Source: Candidatus Geothermincola primus
Lineage (GTDB): Bacteria > Actinomycetota > Geothermincolia > Geothermincolales > Geothermincolaceae
DNA: 54,972 bases
Direction of reading: 5' to 3'
Assembly (NCBI GenBank): GCA_015711725.1
Contig: JACVIX010000003.1
Coordinates: forward strand, 1-54,972
A program made the translations under genes and the position numbers. This document shows positions 32,700-42,903 of the stretch, one piece after another (the first letter of the stretch is position 1; every line of letters starts with the position of its first letter). Under the pieces are notes generated by a model, which was not told the origin of the DNA, did not search any database, and was given only the letters and a program-made list of their open reading frames with translations.

Positions 32700-33238
32700 G
32701 ATGGGAAGGGATACCCGCGCGAAGCTGACGTGGAAAAATCTTTTTCAGCATATTTTTCAGTATATAAAAATTTTTATGCCTCCTAAGACACGCGGCGCTT
32801 ATCATAAAGAAACTTTCCTGAAGGGCTCCTTCGGCGTTTTTTCACGCGCATGCCTTCCGGTTCTAGAGTCATGATTTATTTATGATTTATTTACAGTAGA
32901 GTAAGAAGGTAGGACGGACATAGAGGCAGGCGGGTTAAGAGGGCATAGGGTATGCCCATACATTCACTGTGATGCCCCATTGGTTTATAATAAGCATAAA
33001 ATAGCGGAATGCAATCCAACGTGGATGCTTAATCGATGATAGAACTTTTAAAGATGAACTTTTACGAAAGTCGACGTAGCGATTGATCCGAAGGGGTTTT
33101 TAAGTGAGAGTCCACCCCCAGAGCCAAGCCACAGGCAGGTGCCACGTTCGCAACCAGCCTTTCTGTTCCGATAGCTTCAGGAGCACGGGGCGGAACCAAT
33201 TATGTGATTATTGTTACAATAAGCGTTATTTGAAGATA
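32700..33238. other. Intergenic region
   Basis: No convincing gene is seen. The frame at 32653-32874 (plus) starts inside the tandem array and is rejected. GATTTATTTAT is doubled at about 32872-32892. Confidence 0.45.
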
Positions 33239-33388
33239 ATGTCTGTATATGATGATAGAACCACGCCCGCGGGGGTAACTCTCAATGCGTGGGAAGAAGA
33301 GACTGGCTGGATGCCGACGGAAAAAGACCTTCACAACCTCATCTTATCCTGGGGGAGGGGAAAATATGGAAAGCTCACCTCAGCCTAA
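33239..33388 (+). CDS. Possible small protein overlapping the next gene
   Basis: A 49-residue frame (MSVYDDRTTPAGV...) overlaps the start of the following gene by 23 bases. Its composition is soluble and acidic-aromatic rather than random, but the ribosome site (TTGAAG) is weak and I know no relatives. If real it could couple translation of the downstream gene. Confidence 0.25.
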   Translation: MSVYDDRTTPAGVTLNAWEEETGWMPTEKDLHNLILSWGRGKYGKLTSA

Positions 33389-34478
33389 TGAGAAGACAGG
33401 GAAAGAACCGGATGGAGCTGGGATGAATCTGGATGATCCTGGGGATAGCGACGGCGTGAAAAAAAGAATGGGCCTCGCCAGGTTTCCCCTCTTTTCCCGG
33501 AAAAAAAAGAAGAAAAAGGGAGAAGGAAAGGAGGGTGCCGGCGGAGAGTCGGAAGGAACCGTTTTTGAGGAAGGGCCAGATTACGATTTCTCCATGCTAA
33601 ATGAGGAAAGCGCGGAGAAAAGGCCCATTATCTCCAGTTTAGGGGCGAAGGGGGAGGATAAGGCCGCTCCTGGAATTGAGCCTGCCGTGGAAGAAACTTC
33701 TACATCCCCAGAGGAAGCGCCCGCGGAAAGGGACGTGGACGCGCTTTTACGAGACGTTTTACCTTCTCTGGTGGATGATTCGGTGGTGGGAAAGATGGAA
33801 AAATCCGCGGGAGGCGCGGTGGGGATTGCCCCCACCTTAAAGGATATGGAGGAAGCGGAGCGTGCCAGGTTAGAGGGGTTGGAGAAAGAGGCGTTGAAGG
33901 AGGAGAAGAGGAAGAGACGGGAGGAGCGTTGGGGTTTCCTAGCCCAGCCCCGGTCCCAGGATTCCACCTTCATCGCTTTTACCAAACCCAAGGCGACCCT
34001 CTTCATTTTCTTTATGCTGATGCTGGGTACCCTGCTCTGGGCGTTGCCCAACGCTTTTCTTATCCCCAAAGATACCGAGTACGTAGTTCACGCGGTGGCT
34101 ATAGGAATAGTGATTGGCCTGCTCTTTTGGTGGAAGGCGGGGAAAAAACACAGCACCAAACTCGCCGTTCAATCCGCTCTCACCACCCTGTTTTCCCTGA
34201 TTATAGGGGAGTTGCTCCACTGGATCTTCGTGGTTCTGGGGACCTCCGCCTTTCGCAAAGTCTTTTTCGATCTCATCTCCTTTCAGTTTCTCTGGAACCG
34301 AAGCGTGCTCTCCGCCGTGGGCAGCGCCATGTATCCGCTCTCCTATTTATGGATATTGATTCCCGCTTCGCTGGTGGCTTTTATTATCGGCTTCGGGATG
34401 CCGCCCATACCGGAGATCTTCCTGCAGTTGTGGGATGCTCTCCGAGGAGGGAAAGAGCCGGAGAAAGGTGAGCCTTGA
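33366..34478 (+). CDS. Membrane protein of unknown function with charged N-terminal half
   Basis: The product (about 370 residues) starts at ATG 33366 behind GGAGGGG; the frame extends to 33285 without a ribosome site. Residues 1-205 are hydrophilic with a Lys run (RKKKKKKGEGKEG), an acidic Pro/Glu-rich stretch and a likely coiled coil (about 155-190, rich in Glu, Arg, Lys). Four hydrophobic helices follow between about 208 and 350 (for example LFIFFMLMLGTLLWALP and YLWILIPASLVAFIIGFGMP). I do not recognise a family. The next gene, 22 bp downstream, encodes a STAS-domain protein, so a role in a membrane-linked signalling pathway is possible. Confidence 0.75.
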   Translation: MESSPQPNEKTGKEPDGAGMNLDDPGDSDGVKKRMGLARFPLFSRKKKKKKGEGKEGAGGESEGTVFEEGPDYDFSMLNEESAEKRPIISSLGAKGEDKAAPGIEPAVEETSTSPEEAPAERDVDALLRDVLPSLVDDSVVGKMEKSAGGAVGIAPTLKDMEEAERARLEGLEKEALKEEKRKRREERWGFLAQPRSQDSTFIAFTKPKATLFIFFMLMLGTLLWALPNAFLIPKDTEYVVHAVAIGIVIGLLFWWKAGKKHSTKLAVQSALTTLFSLIIGELLHWIFVVLGTSAFRKVFFDLISFQFLWNRSVLSAVGSAMYPLSYLWILIPASLVAFIIGFGMPPIPEIFLQLWDALRGGKEPEKGEP

Positions 34479-34500
34479 GAGTCATAAAAAGGGAGAAAGC

Positions 34501-34845
34501 ATGAAGATAGAGGTAAAAGATATTGGAGAAGACAGGCAGGTTACCATTATGGAGATGGACGGAGTCATCGACTCCACCAACTTGGAGGAATTTTTTAAGA
34601 AGGTAAGCATGGTGTTCAAGGGAGGGGCTATCAATATTATAATGGATCTCTCCCACACCAGCTACATATCCAGTGGTGGTCTATCCGTGATCACGGACGC
34701 TTTTAAGAAAGCGGGAGACCGTGGGGGGAAGTTGGTCATCTCCTGCGCTAGCGAATCCGTCAGGGAACTTTTTAGGGTCATCAGGTTCGATCGAGTTATC
34801 GAGTTCTATCAAGATTTAGATTCCGCTATCAAGTCCTTCGCTTGA
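34501..34845 (+). CDS. STAS-domain anti-sigma factor antagonist-like protein
   Basis: The 114-residue product has the SpoIIAA/RsbV fold: MEMDGVIDSTNLEEFFKK, NIIMDLSHTSYISSGGLSVI with the phosphorylatable serine in the SSGGL loop, and LVISCASESVRELFRVI. It would bind an anti-sigma kinase in its unphosphorylated form. No anti-sigma factor or sigma gene lies next to it. GGGAG precedes the ATG at 34501; the longer frame to 34435 overlaps the preceding gene and is not needed. Confidence 0.9.
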   Translation: MKIEVKDIGEDRQVTIMEMDGVIDSTNLEEFFKKVSMVFKGGAINIIMDLSHTSYISSGGLSVITDAFKKAGDRGGKLVISCASESVRELFRVIRFDRVIEFYQDLDSAIKSFA

Positions 34846-35085
34846 AAAGCTTAATCGGAAAAGTTAAAAAATATTTTAGGCGCGGCGTAGCTTGGGGACA
34901 TCTTGGCGCCGTAAGACTTATGCCAGGCTTGGGAAGGAAGCCGGTTTCAAGGAAGCGGAAAACATATCGGATAATACATTTATACAAACCTCGCTAGATG
35001 TGAGGACAAGTTCACTTTGGGTCAATTTATTTTTGACCTTTTCCGTCTATTTAGTTTCGCTCAACATGTAGAAGGGAGAAAATGA

Positions 35086-36231
35086 TTGATCAAGGATATC
35101 TATCTGGATAATGCCGCAACCACTTATCCCAAGCCCGACTTGGTATACCGGGCTATGGATTCTTTCGCCCGAGAAGTGGGGGGAAGCCCAGGGCGTAGCG
35201 GGCATGAGAGGGCTTTGGAGAGCGGTAGGGAAGTTCTGCGCGCACGGGAGGTGCTGGCAAAGCTACTGGGAGTGGGGGATTCTTCCCGCATTATCTTTAC
35301 CAAGAACGCTACCGAGTCCCTCAACTTGGCCATTAAAGGAGTGGTCAAGCCGGGAGGGCACGTGATTATCTCCTCCCTTGAACATAACTCGGTGTTGAGG
35401 CCCATCGCCTCTCTCAAGCAGGAATGGGGAGTGGAGTATACGGTGGTTCCGTGCAGGAAAGATGGAAGCCTGGATCTGGACGCTCTAGCCTCCTCCATTC
35501 GCCCTAATACCCAACTTTTAGTTTTCACTCATGCTTCCAACGTTGTGGGAACGCTGATGCCCTTAGGTAAGTTGGTGGAAATAGCCAATAAAAACAATCT
35601 ACCCTTGCTCGTCGACGCGGCGCAGACCGCGGGGAGATACCCTCTGAATGTGGAGGAGGAAGGAATCCAGCTATTGGCCTTCACTGGGCATAAAGAACTT
35701 TTTGGGCCCCAAGGAACCGGGGGTCTCTATATTTCTCCGGAACTAGACCTACATCCTCTGATGGAAGGGGGGACAGGTAGCGATTCAGAATCGGCGCATC
35801 AGCCCTATTTCCTGCCTGACCGCTACGAATCGGGAACTCTCAACGCTTTTGGTATTGCCGGCTTGAGGGCTGGGGTGGAATATATCATGGGGGAAGGGTT
35901 GGAAAAAATCAGGGAGCACGAGAAAGTGCTTACCCAACACCTTCTGGAAGGATTAACTAAATTACATAATGTAAAATTATATGGTTCTACTGATTGGGAT
36001 AGAAGGGTAGGAATTGTCTCCTTTAACGTGGAGGGTTACAGCTCGGCGGAAACAGCATCCATATTGAACGAGAAGTACAGGATAGCGGTGCGCGGAGGAT
36101 TACATTGTTCTCCCCTAGCTCATCAAACCATTGGCACTTTGGGACGGGGAACCGTGCGGGTGGGGCTTAGCTATCTCAACACCATGGATGATGTGGATTG
36201 TCTTCTAGACGCCATTAAAGACTTCGCCTGA
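35086..36231 (+). CDS. Cysteine desulfurase-family PLP enzyme (class V)
   Basis: The 381-residue product begins IYLDNAATTYPKP, typical of the cysteine desulfurase family close to SufS/CsdA. The PLP lysine is in TGHKELFGPQG (Lys203) and the catalytic cysteine in RGGLHCSPLAHQTIGT (Cys341). EHNSVLRP and VDAAQTAG complete the cofactor pocket. It mobilises sulfur from cysteine as a protein persulfide. The start is TTG behind GGGAG; the ATG four bases upstream is out of frame. No sufBCD or iscU gene is close, so a housekeeping or a Moco/selenium-related sulfur role is open; the Moco genes are 28 kb away. Confidence 0.92.
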   Translation: MIKDIYLDNAATTYPKPDLVYRAMDSFAREVGGSPGRSGHERALESGREVLRAREVLAKLLGVGDSSRIIFTKNATESLNLAIKGVVKPGGHVIISSLEHNSVLRPIASLKQEWGVEYTVVPCRKDGSLDLDALASSIRPNTQLLVFTHASNVVGTLMPLGKLVEIANKNNLPLLVDAAQTAGRYPLNVEEEGIQLLAFTGHKELFGPQGTGGLYISPELDLHPLMEGGTGSDSESAHQPYFLPDRYESGTLNAFGIAGLRAGVEYIMGEGLEKIREHEKVLTQHLLEGLTKLHNVKLYGSTDWDRRVGIVSFNVEGYSSAETASILNEKYRIAVRGGLHCSPLAHQTIGTLGRGTVRVGLSYLNTMDDVDCLLDAIKDFA

Positions 36232-36367
36232 AAGATATTGCCGTCAATTTTTCTCAATGCTACGCGAGGGAACAAGGGAGCCATTCACCTATGAGAAAAA
36301 GTTTGAGTAGATGTATCCCCTGCGGCTGCAAAATCGCTTGGTGGATAATTTATACCAAACTTTATCA

Positions 36368-37414
36368 TCAGAATATGCGGATGATGAGGTCTCCCTTCTC
36401 GTCAACCCTTGTTTCGGCAGCCAACTCTTCCCCGCGCACGCTTTCATAGTAACCTAAAATTCTTCCTGCCGCCAAATGAGGATTGAAGGGGCTTTTCAGC
36501 CTCAATTCTATCCCATCTCCCTCTTCTATGGTGAGGAGACCCATTCCGAAAGCGGCTAGCATAGCGCTGGACTCCGTAGGACTTTTACGGAGATGAGGAA
36601 AGGCGGTGAAAATCTCCCTGGCGTGCTCCCTCTCCAGCTGCGCCAACCGCATATAGACATGTTCCCCCATCTCTTCTGCAAGGAGGTCAAGGATGAGATC
36701 GATGGTCATGGTGTTGATCATGATTATCCTTCTGCCCGTGACCAAATCATAGATGCTGCCCTCATCCAGATCCCAGTTGATTCGGGCAATATGCTTGGGG
36801 ACGCAGCATTCAGGGCAACGTTGGATTTCCCTATATTCTTCGTGTGGCTGTTTATAAATATCTCCTGGTGTAATTTCTTCCCCCAATTCATCCGCTTCCC
36901 CCATGTGGGCAAGTAGCTCTAAAACCCCATTTTCGCAGTCACCCTCCCATTCATAGACGAAGGGTTGGCCCTCCAAGGCCTCCAGGGACCCCTGGAATTT
37001 TCCACAGATCAGGGGAATACAGGCGATATTTTCCAGTTCCAAGCGAAGGCTTTCGCCCCGGTGGTAATGGCTCGTTTGGGGTGAGGCTAATCCCCAGATT
37101 TTGGCATGATCGCAGAACAGTTCCAGGAATTTTTCGCTATGCAAGTAGGAGGAATTCCTGTCAAGAGTCATATTTATCAGGCTTCGTGCGAAGTGCCTAT
37201 AGGTTCTGCGGGATCCCTCCGCGATAAAACCATCTAAGCCCGCCCCCAACTGCTCGGAGAGCCTTTCGAAGATTTCCACGAACTCGTGCGCGTCGTAGAA
37301 GAGTGGGCGAAGCGTGGGAAGATCCTTGTAGTAGATATGCCCGTGAGCACACCACTTGACCCTTTCGCCAATCATCAATGGGGTGCCACATTTGGAACAA
37401 GTTACGACAGGCAT
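36368..37414 (-). CDS. Zinc-ribbon protein with V4R-like C-terminal region
   Basis: The 348-residue product has an N-terminal CSKC...CAHGH zinc-ribbon-like site and a second CPECC pair near residue 200. The C-terminal third (from about residue 270: AAFGMGLLTIEEGDGIELRLK, SPFNPHLAAGRILGYYESV, then GDLIIRI) resembles the 4-vinyl reductase (V4R) small-molecule-binding domain in its final helix-strand layout, though the usual ligand cysteine is missing. This assignment is from pattern memory and weak. Middle residues are unrecognised. GGAAGGAAGAG precedes the ATG. It is convergent with the cysteine desulfurase gene and stands alone. Confidence 0.75.
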   Translation of the reverse strand: MPVVTCSKCGTPLMIGERVKWCAHGHIYYKDLPTLRPLFYDAHEFVEIFERLSEQLGAGLDGFIAEGSRRTYRHFARSLINMTLDRNSSYLHSEKFLELFCDHAKIWGLASPQTSHYHRGESLRLELENIACIPLICGKFQGSLEALEGQPFVYEWEGDCENGVLELLAHMGEADELGEEITPGDIYKQPHEEYREIQRCPECCVPKHIARINWDLDEGSIYDLVTGRRIIMINTMTIDLILDLLAEEMGEHVYMRLAQLEREHAREIFTAFPHLRKSPTESSAMLAAFGMGLLTIEEGDGIELRLKSPFNPHLAAGRILGYYESVRGEELAAETRVDEKGDLIIRIF

Positions 37415-37440
37415 ATCTCTTCCTTCCGCCAGGAAAATGA

Positions 37441-37491
37441 ATACGCGATCCTAATTTGAAGCCCGATACGCGATCCTAATTTGGAAGCCCG
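37441..37491. repeat. Two tandem copies of a 25/26-bp unit
   Basis: The unit starting ATACGCGATCCTAATTT is present at 37441-37465 and 37466-37491, with one extra G in the second. It lies 27 bp upstream of the V4R-like gene's start. Confidence 0.85.
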
Positions 37492-37770
37492 CTTTCCAAT
37501 AATCTTAACATAAATTATCTAATCTGGGTCGAATTCTTTGGGTGGTTCTTTGTTCGCAAGCATATGCGATTGGATTAAACCCCCTTCTAAATACTCTTAA
37601 CCTTTATGGTTTCCGCGGATGGCGCGAAGCTAGGGGCAAAACACGAGCCCAACTAGCGATTAGGGGGGAATGAGATGGATTTAAGAAAGGGCTCCACATA
37701 GATGCTGATTTCTCTTTCGCCTGTCGCCCGCCTTCCCTATAATATTTTAAGATTGCGCAGATATCGGTTG

Positions 37771-37779
37771 TGATATAGT
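37771..37779 (+). promoter_or_regulatory. Possible extended -10 promoter of carAB
   Basis: TGATATAGT gives TGn plus TATAGT. No strong -35 is visible. Transcription would begin about 50 nt before carA; I see no pyrimidine-responsive leader structure. Confidence 0.35.
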
Positions 37780-37835
37780 GAGATTGATTGGGAGATCGAG
37801 AGTTGCCTTCGGATGGTTTTATTAAGTGGTGAGCG

Positions 37836-38984
37836 ATGGGGAAAGCGTTAGTGCTACTGGAAGATGGGAAATATTTCACCGGCACCCCCTTCGGGGTGAC
37901 CGGCGAACGCTTCGGTGAACTGGTCTTCAACACCAGCATGACCGGTTATCAGGAGATCCTCACCGACCCCTCGTACAAGGGACAGATCGTGGCTATGACC
38001 TATCCCCAGATAGGCAACTACGGGATCAATGAGGAGGACTTGGAGTCGGAAAGACCCCAGGTAGAGGGGTTTGTGGTCAAGGAGTGCTGTCGTTATCCCT
38101 CTAACTGGCGTTCGGTTATGTCCCTGGATGAGTATTTGGTGGAGCACAGAATTGTGGGAGTGGAGGGGGTGGACACCCGGGCGCTTACTCTTCATATCCG
38201 TTCTCGGGGGGCGATGAAATGCGTGATCTCCACTGAGGATACCGACCTTTACTCGCTGAAAGCCAGACTGGAGGCGGCTCCGGGCATTGTGGGAAGGGAT
38301 CTGGTCAAAGAGGTAACCTGTGCGGAACCCTACCGCTGGGAAGGTGAACCACTACCACCTTTAGGAAGTGGCATTATACCAGAGGTGCCCGTAGCCAAGG
38401 AAAGACCTTTGAAGGTGGTGGCTTTCGACTGTGGCATCAAACGCAATATTTTGAGGATACTTTCCGCATTGAATTGCGAGGTTCTGGTGGTGCCAGCTTT
38501 TACCAAAGCCAGCAAGGTGCTGGAGATGGGTCCGGATGGGATATTTCTATCTAATGGTCCAGGTGACCCCGAGGGAGTTCCTTACCTTATCGAAGAGGTA
38601 CGCAAACTGATCGGGGTAAAACCCATCATGGGAATCTGCCTAGGTCATCAGATATTGGGGCTGGCCTTGGGAGGAAAAACCTTCAAGCTCAAGTTTGGAC
38701 ATCGAGGAGCAAACCAGCCGGTTAAAGATCTGCGTAGGGGAAATATTCTCATCACCGCGCAGAATCACGGTTTTTGCGTGGATATAGAAAGCGTCTCCCG
38801 GGTGGCGGAGCCAACCTTCGTGAACCTGAACGACGGTACCCTGGAGGGTATGCGTCACCGTATTTATCCTGCGTACTCCGTCCAATACCATCCGGAGGAC
38901 TCCCCTGGGCCCCACGACGCGCTCTATCTCTTCGGGGATTTCATCAGAGCCATGTGGGCGAAGCGGGGTGAGCCCCATGCCTAG
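37836..38984 (+). CDS. carA: Carbamoyl-phosphate synthase, small (glutaminase) subunit
   Basis: The 382-residue subunit hydrolyses glutamine and passes ammonia to CarB. The N-terminal CPSase domain has [20 protein letters not shown]. The class I glutaminase domain has SNGPGDPEG, the nucleophile in GICLGHQ (Cys268), and VQYHPE with the catalytic His351 and Glu353. It is complete and of normal length. It overlaps carB by eight bases. Confidence 0.97.
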   Translation: MGKALVLLEDGKYFTGTPFGVTGERFGELVFNTSMTGYQEILTDPSYKGQIVAMTYPQIGNYGINEEDLESERPQVEGFVVKECCRYPSNWRSVMSLDEYLVEHRIVGVEGVDTRALTLHIRSRGAMKCVISTEDTDLYSLKARLEAAPGIVGRDLVKEVTCAEPYRWEGEPLPPLGSGIIPEVPVAKERPLKVVAFDCGIKRNILRILSALNCEVLVVPAFTKASKVLEMGPDGIFLSNGPGDPEGVPYLIEEVRKLIGVKPIMGICLGHQILGLALGGKTFKLKFGHRGANQPVKDLRRGNILITAQNHGFCVDIESVSRVAEPTFVNLNDGTLEGMRHRIYPAYSVQYHPEDSPGPHDALYLFGDFIRAMWAKRGEPHA

Positions 38985-41900
38985 AAGAAAAGATATAAAT
39001 AAGATTATGATAATCGGGTCAGGTCCCATTATTATATCCCAGGCTTGCGAATTCGACTACTCCGGTACTCAGGCATGCAAAGCCTTAAAGGAGGAGGGTT
39101 ACCAGATCGTGCTGGTAAACTCCAACCCAGCCACTATTATGACCGACCCGGAGATGGCCGACCGTACCTATATCGAGCCAATCACTCCCCAGGTAGTGGC
39201 GGAGATCATCGCCAAGGAAAGGCCCCAGGCTTTGCTGCCCACTCTTGGAGGGCAGACTGGCCTTAACACCGCGGTCAAAGTGGCGGAGATGGGAGTGCTG
39301 GACGAATATGGGGTGGAGATGATCGGGGCCAACATGGAAGCCATTAAAAAGGCGGAAGACCGCGATCTCTTCAGGGAGGCCATGCGCTCCATCGGGCTGG
39401 ACCTTCCCCGTTCCGGACTGGCACACAATATGGATGAAGCCAGGAAGGTGGTGGAGGAATTGGGCTTTCCAGTGATCATACGTCCCGCTTTTACCTTGGG
39501 AGGCACTGGCGGTGGAGTGGCTTACCATCAGGAGGAGTTCGAGCGGGTGGCCTCCAGTGGTTTGGCCTCTTCCATGATCAGCGAGATACTCATCGAGGAA
39601 TCGGTGATAGGCTGGAAGGAATATGAGTTGGAAGTGATGAGAGACCTAGCGGACAACGTGGTGATCATCTGCTCCATTGAGAACTTCGACGCCATGGGGG
39701 TGCACACGGGAGATTCCATCACCGTGGCCCCTGCCCAGACCCTCACCGATCGGGAGTACCAATTGATGAGGGACGCGGCCATCGCCATCATACGGGAGAT
39801 TGGAGTGGAGACAGGGGGGTCCAATATACAGTTCGCCATCGATCCCCGGGATGGTCGGATGGTGGTTATAGAGATGAACCCCAGGGTCTCGCGCTCCTCC
39901 GCCCTTGCTTCCAAGGCCACCGGTTTCCCTATCGCCAAGATAGCCGCCAAGCTGGCGGTAGGATATACCCTGGATGAGATACCCAACGACATCACCAAGG
40001 AGACGCCGGCTTCTTTTGAGCCCACCATCGATTACTGCGTGGTGAAGATCCCCCGCTTCGCCTTCGAAAAATTCCCTGGCGCCGACCCCACCCTAGGCGT
40101 CTCCATGAAATCGGTGGGGGAAGTGATGGCTATAGGACGGACCTTCAAGGAAGCTCTTCAGAAGGGCATCCGCAGCCTGGAAAAGGGCCACTATGGCTTG
40201 GGCGGATACGGCAAGGAGCTTTTAGATATAAGTGGCGCTAGCGATCCGGAAGTGCGGGAGGACTTACTGGGAAAGGTCCGGGAAAAATTAGCCCGACCCA
40301 ATGACGAACGGTTCTTTTTCATAAGATATGGGTTTCTTCTGGGGATGAGCGTCAAGGAGATCAGCGAACTCTCCCACATCGACCCCTGGTTTCTTTACAA
40401 TATGAAAGAAATCGTGGATGAGGAGCTCAAGCTGGGGTCGGGGCTAAGCGGGGAAATGGAAGCCGAGGAACTCTACCAAGCCAAGTCCCTAGGGTTCTCC
40501 GATATTCAACTCGCCCATCTTCTAGGGATAAAAGAGGAGGAGGTGAGAGAGAGGAGAAGATCGCTGGGGATAAGGCCAGCCTTCAAGCTGGTGGATACCT
40601 GCGCGGCGGAGTTCGAGGCTTATACCCCTTATTATTATTCCACTTACGAGCGCGAGAAGGAGCCAATTTCCGCCTCTAGGCGCAGGCCGGGCAAGAAGGT
40701 GATGATTCTGGGGGGAGGTCCCAATCGCATCGGTCAGGGTATAGAGTTCGATTACTGCTGTGTGCATGCCTCCTTCGCGCTGAGGGAAGAAGGATACCAA
40801 TCAATCATGGTCAACAACAACCCAGAGACCGTATCCACAGATTACGACGTGTCCGATTTCTTATATTTTGAGCCGCTCACTTTAGAGGATGTGCTGGAGA
40901 TAATGGACGAGGAGAAGCCGGATGGCCTTATCGTTCAATTTGGCGGTCAGACCCCTCTGAATCTCTCCATTCCCTTGATGCGAGCGGGCGCGCCCATCAT
41001 CGGAACCAGTCCCGAATCCATCGACCGGGCAGAGGATCGCGATCGCTTCAAAGAAATGCTCTTCAAGTTAGGCCTGCTCCAGCCAGAAAACGGAACGGCC
41101 ATGTCGGTGGAGGAGGCTAGGGAGGTGGCGGAAAGGATCGGTTATCCTCTGGTGGTAAGGCCTTCTTATGTGTTGGGGGGCAGGGGGATGGAGATCGTGT
41201 ACGATCCGGCCTCCCTGGAAGATTTTATACGCGAGGCGGTGGAGGCATCCCCGGACCATCCGGTGCTCATCGATAAGTTTCTTGAGGACGCTATCGAGAT
41301 AGACGTGGATGCGGTCTCCGATGGACGCGAAGTGGTGATCGCCGGAATCATGGAACATATCGAGGAAGCAGGCATCCACTCGGGTGACTCCGCCTGTTCG
41401 CTGCCGCCCTTCAGCTTGGATCCTCCCATGCTACAGAAGATCAAGGAAGCTACCTACGCTCTGGCCAGGGAGCTGGAAGTGGTGGGCCTGATGAACGTGC
41501 AGATGGCGGTGAAAGAGGAGAGGCTTTACATCCTTGAGGTAAACCCACGAGCTTCCCGGACAGTGCCCTATGTCTCTAAAGTCACAGGCATCCCCTGGGC
41601 AAAAGTGGCCACCAAGGTTATGATCGGAAAGAGTCTGCGGGAGCAGGGGATTTTAACGGAGGTGGCAGTTCCCCACTTCGCGGTGAAGGAAGCGGTGCTG
41701 CCCTTCAACCGCTTTTTCGGCGTGGACACCATACTGGGACCGGAGATGAAGTCCACTGGGGAGGTGATGGGCATAGACATGGACTTGGGCATGGCCTTCG
41801 CCAAGTCGCAGATGGCCGCGGGCTCAGCTCTCCCCACCTATGGCAATATCTTCATTAGCGTGAAGGATGCCGATAAAAAAGATATAATACCCATCTCCCG

Positions 41901-42252
41901 CAGATTGCACCAGTTGGGTTTCAACCTATTGGCCACTCGAGGAACCGCCTCGGTTCTGGAACGCGTGGGCCTTCCAGTGACTAGGATAAACAAGATGCAC
42001 GAGGACCGCCCCCACGTGGTGGATTATATGCGCAACGGAGAGATACAACTGATCATTAACACTCCATCGGGAAAGAGGCCCCGCTCCGACCAGATCTCCA
42101 TCCGCAGCTACGCGGTGATGTACAATATCCCTTTGATTACCACCCTCAAAGCGGCTCAGGCGGTGACCTATGGAATCGAATCTTTGCAGTCCAAGGGGCT
42201 GGGAGTGAAGCCCATTCAAGAATGGTATTCCTACATCAGGACGCGGCGTTAG
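38977..42252 (+). CDS. carB: Carbamoyl-phosphate synthase, large subunit
   Basis: The product (about 1091 residues) makes carbamoyl phosphate for pyrimidine and arginine synthesis. Two homologous ATP-grasp halves are clear: [20 protein letters not shown] in the first and [20 protein letters not shown] in the second, each followed by ATP-grasp motifs ([16 protein letters not shown]) and metal-binding segments ([38 protein letters not shown]). A C-terminal MGS-type allosteric domain follows ([21 protein letters not shown]). Start chosen at ATG 38977 behind GGGGTGAG; a GTG three codons upstream has no site. Confidence 0.97.
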   Translation: MPRRKDINKIMIIGSGPIIISQACEFDYSGTQACKALKEEGYQIVLVNSNPATIMTDPEMADRTYIEPITPQVVAEIIAKERPQALLPTLGGQTGLNTAVKVAEMGVLDEYGVEMIGANMEAIKKAEDRDLFREAMRSIGLDLPRSGLAHNMDEARKVVEELGFPVIIRPAFTLGGTGGGVAYHQEEFERVASSGLASSMISEILIEESVIGWKEYELEVMRDLADNVVIICSIENFDAMGVHTGDSITVAPAQTLTDREYQLMRDAAIAIIREIGVETGGSNIQFAIDPRDGRMVVIEMNPRVSRSSALASKATGFPIAKIAAKLAVGYTLDEIPNDITKETPASFEPTIDYCVVKIPRFAFEKFPGADPTLGVSMKSVGEVMAIGRTFKEALQKGIRSLEKGHYGLGGYGKELLDISGASDPEVREDLLGKVREKLARPNDERFFFIRYGFLLGMSVKEISELSHIDPWFLYNMKEIVDEELKLGSGLSGEMEAEELYQAKSLGFSDIQLAHLLGIKEEEVRERRRSLGIRPAFKLVDTCAAEFEAYTPYYYSTYEREKEPISASRRRPGKKVMILGGGPNRIGQGIEFDYCCVHASFALREEGYQSIMVNNNPETVSTDYDVSDFLYFEPLTLEDVLEIMDEEKPDGLIVQFGGQTPLNLSIPLMRAGAPIIGTSPESIDRAEDRDRFKEMLFKLGLLQPENGTAMSVEEAREVAERIGYPLVVRPSYVLGGRGMEIVYDPASLEDFIREAVEASPDHPVLIDKFLEDAIEIDVDAVSDGREVVIAGIMEHIEEAGIHSGDSACSLPPFSLDPPMLQKIKEATYALARELEVVGLMNVQMAVKEERLYILEVNPRASRTVPYVSKVTGIPWAKVATKVMIGKSLREQGILTEVAVPHFAVKEAVLPFNRFFGVDTILGPEMKSTGEVMGIDMDLGMAFAKSQMAAGSALPTYGNIFISVKDADKKDIIPISRRLHQLGFNLLATRGTASVLERVGLPVTRINKMHEDRPHVVDYMRNGEIQLIINTPSGKRPRSDQISIRSYAVMYNIPLITTLKAAQAVTYGIESLQSKGLGVKPIQEWYSYIRTRR

Positions 42253-42903
42253 TTGGATACCTATCGTTATCCTTCACCAATAGAGTTTAACAACCATAAG
42301 CTCATATAGATCCCGAGGTTGGAATTTCCGTCAGGGTGTTAAATCTATGATGTGGCTTTCAAAACAATTTAGGTGGCGCCAAGGGCCGGTGAGGTTTAAT
42401 CAAGGCTAAGTGTCAACTTAATAATATTACCCATATCATGATTTACATAAGAACCAATGTACGCTTCGTTCTATCACCGATTATTTTTCGCGAGAACCGA
42501 TATCTCCACAAATTTACAAAACGTTAATTATGGCAATCATCGATTGAGATGATTGCGGGCCGGGGGATAATGAGGGTCATTAATACCCGATGACGCCCGG
42601 GGGTTTCAAGTCTTCTCCCGGGATCCACCCATCGGTTCCATAAAAGGGACATAAGAAACCCTGTGAACTTGGATAGATTTCCGTGCCAAGGTCTAATTTT
42701 TCTGTGAACCGGGCTCTCTTATTGAATCAAGAACTGGGGATATTTATATTTATAGCTTTTTGTTTGGCTTTTGCTATTATTTCGGAAATTTTTTATTTAA
42801 GATAATGATGGAATGGTTATTCTCATAATTGAGTTTTTAATTATGACTAAAACCGGGAAGTGTAACCGATTGTCGAGCAGCGCGAAATAAGGTGGTTTGT
42901 GAT
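42253..42903. other. Intergenic region with possible structured RNA
   Basis: No gene is found. A GC-rich stretch at 42555-42690 inside this otherwise AT-rich gap can form several nested stems and is listed as a separate feature. Confidence 0.5.
42556..42690 (+). ncRNA. Possible structured RNA element upstream of degV
   Basis: Pairings that can be read directly: CGGGC (42556) with GCCCG (about 42595), enclosing GGGT/ACCC; GGGTTTC (42601-42607) with GAAACCC (about 42655-42661), enclosing GTTCC/GGGAC around ATAAAA; and CTTGG with CCAAG at about 42669-42690. I cannot match it to a known riboswitch or RNA family. It may be chance. Confidence 0.3.

Larger units (their letters stand above)
37415..37835. 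other. Intergenic region upstream of carA
   Basis: This stretch has a 25/26-bp tandem duplication near its left end and a possible carAB promoter near its right end. The frame at 37604-37939 (minus) overlaps carA and is rejected. Confidence 0.5.

Noticed and set aside
42556-42690. SRP RNA, 6S RNA or known riboswitch
   Set aside because: The conserved signature sequences of these families are not present.
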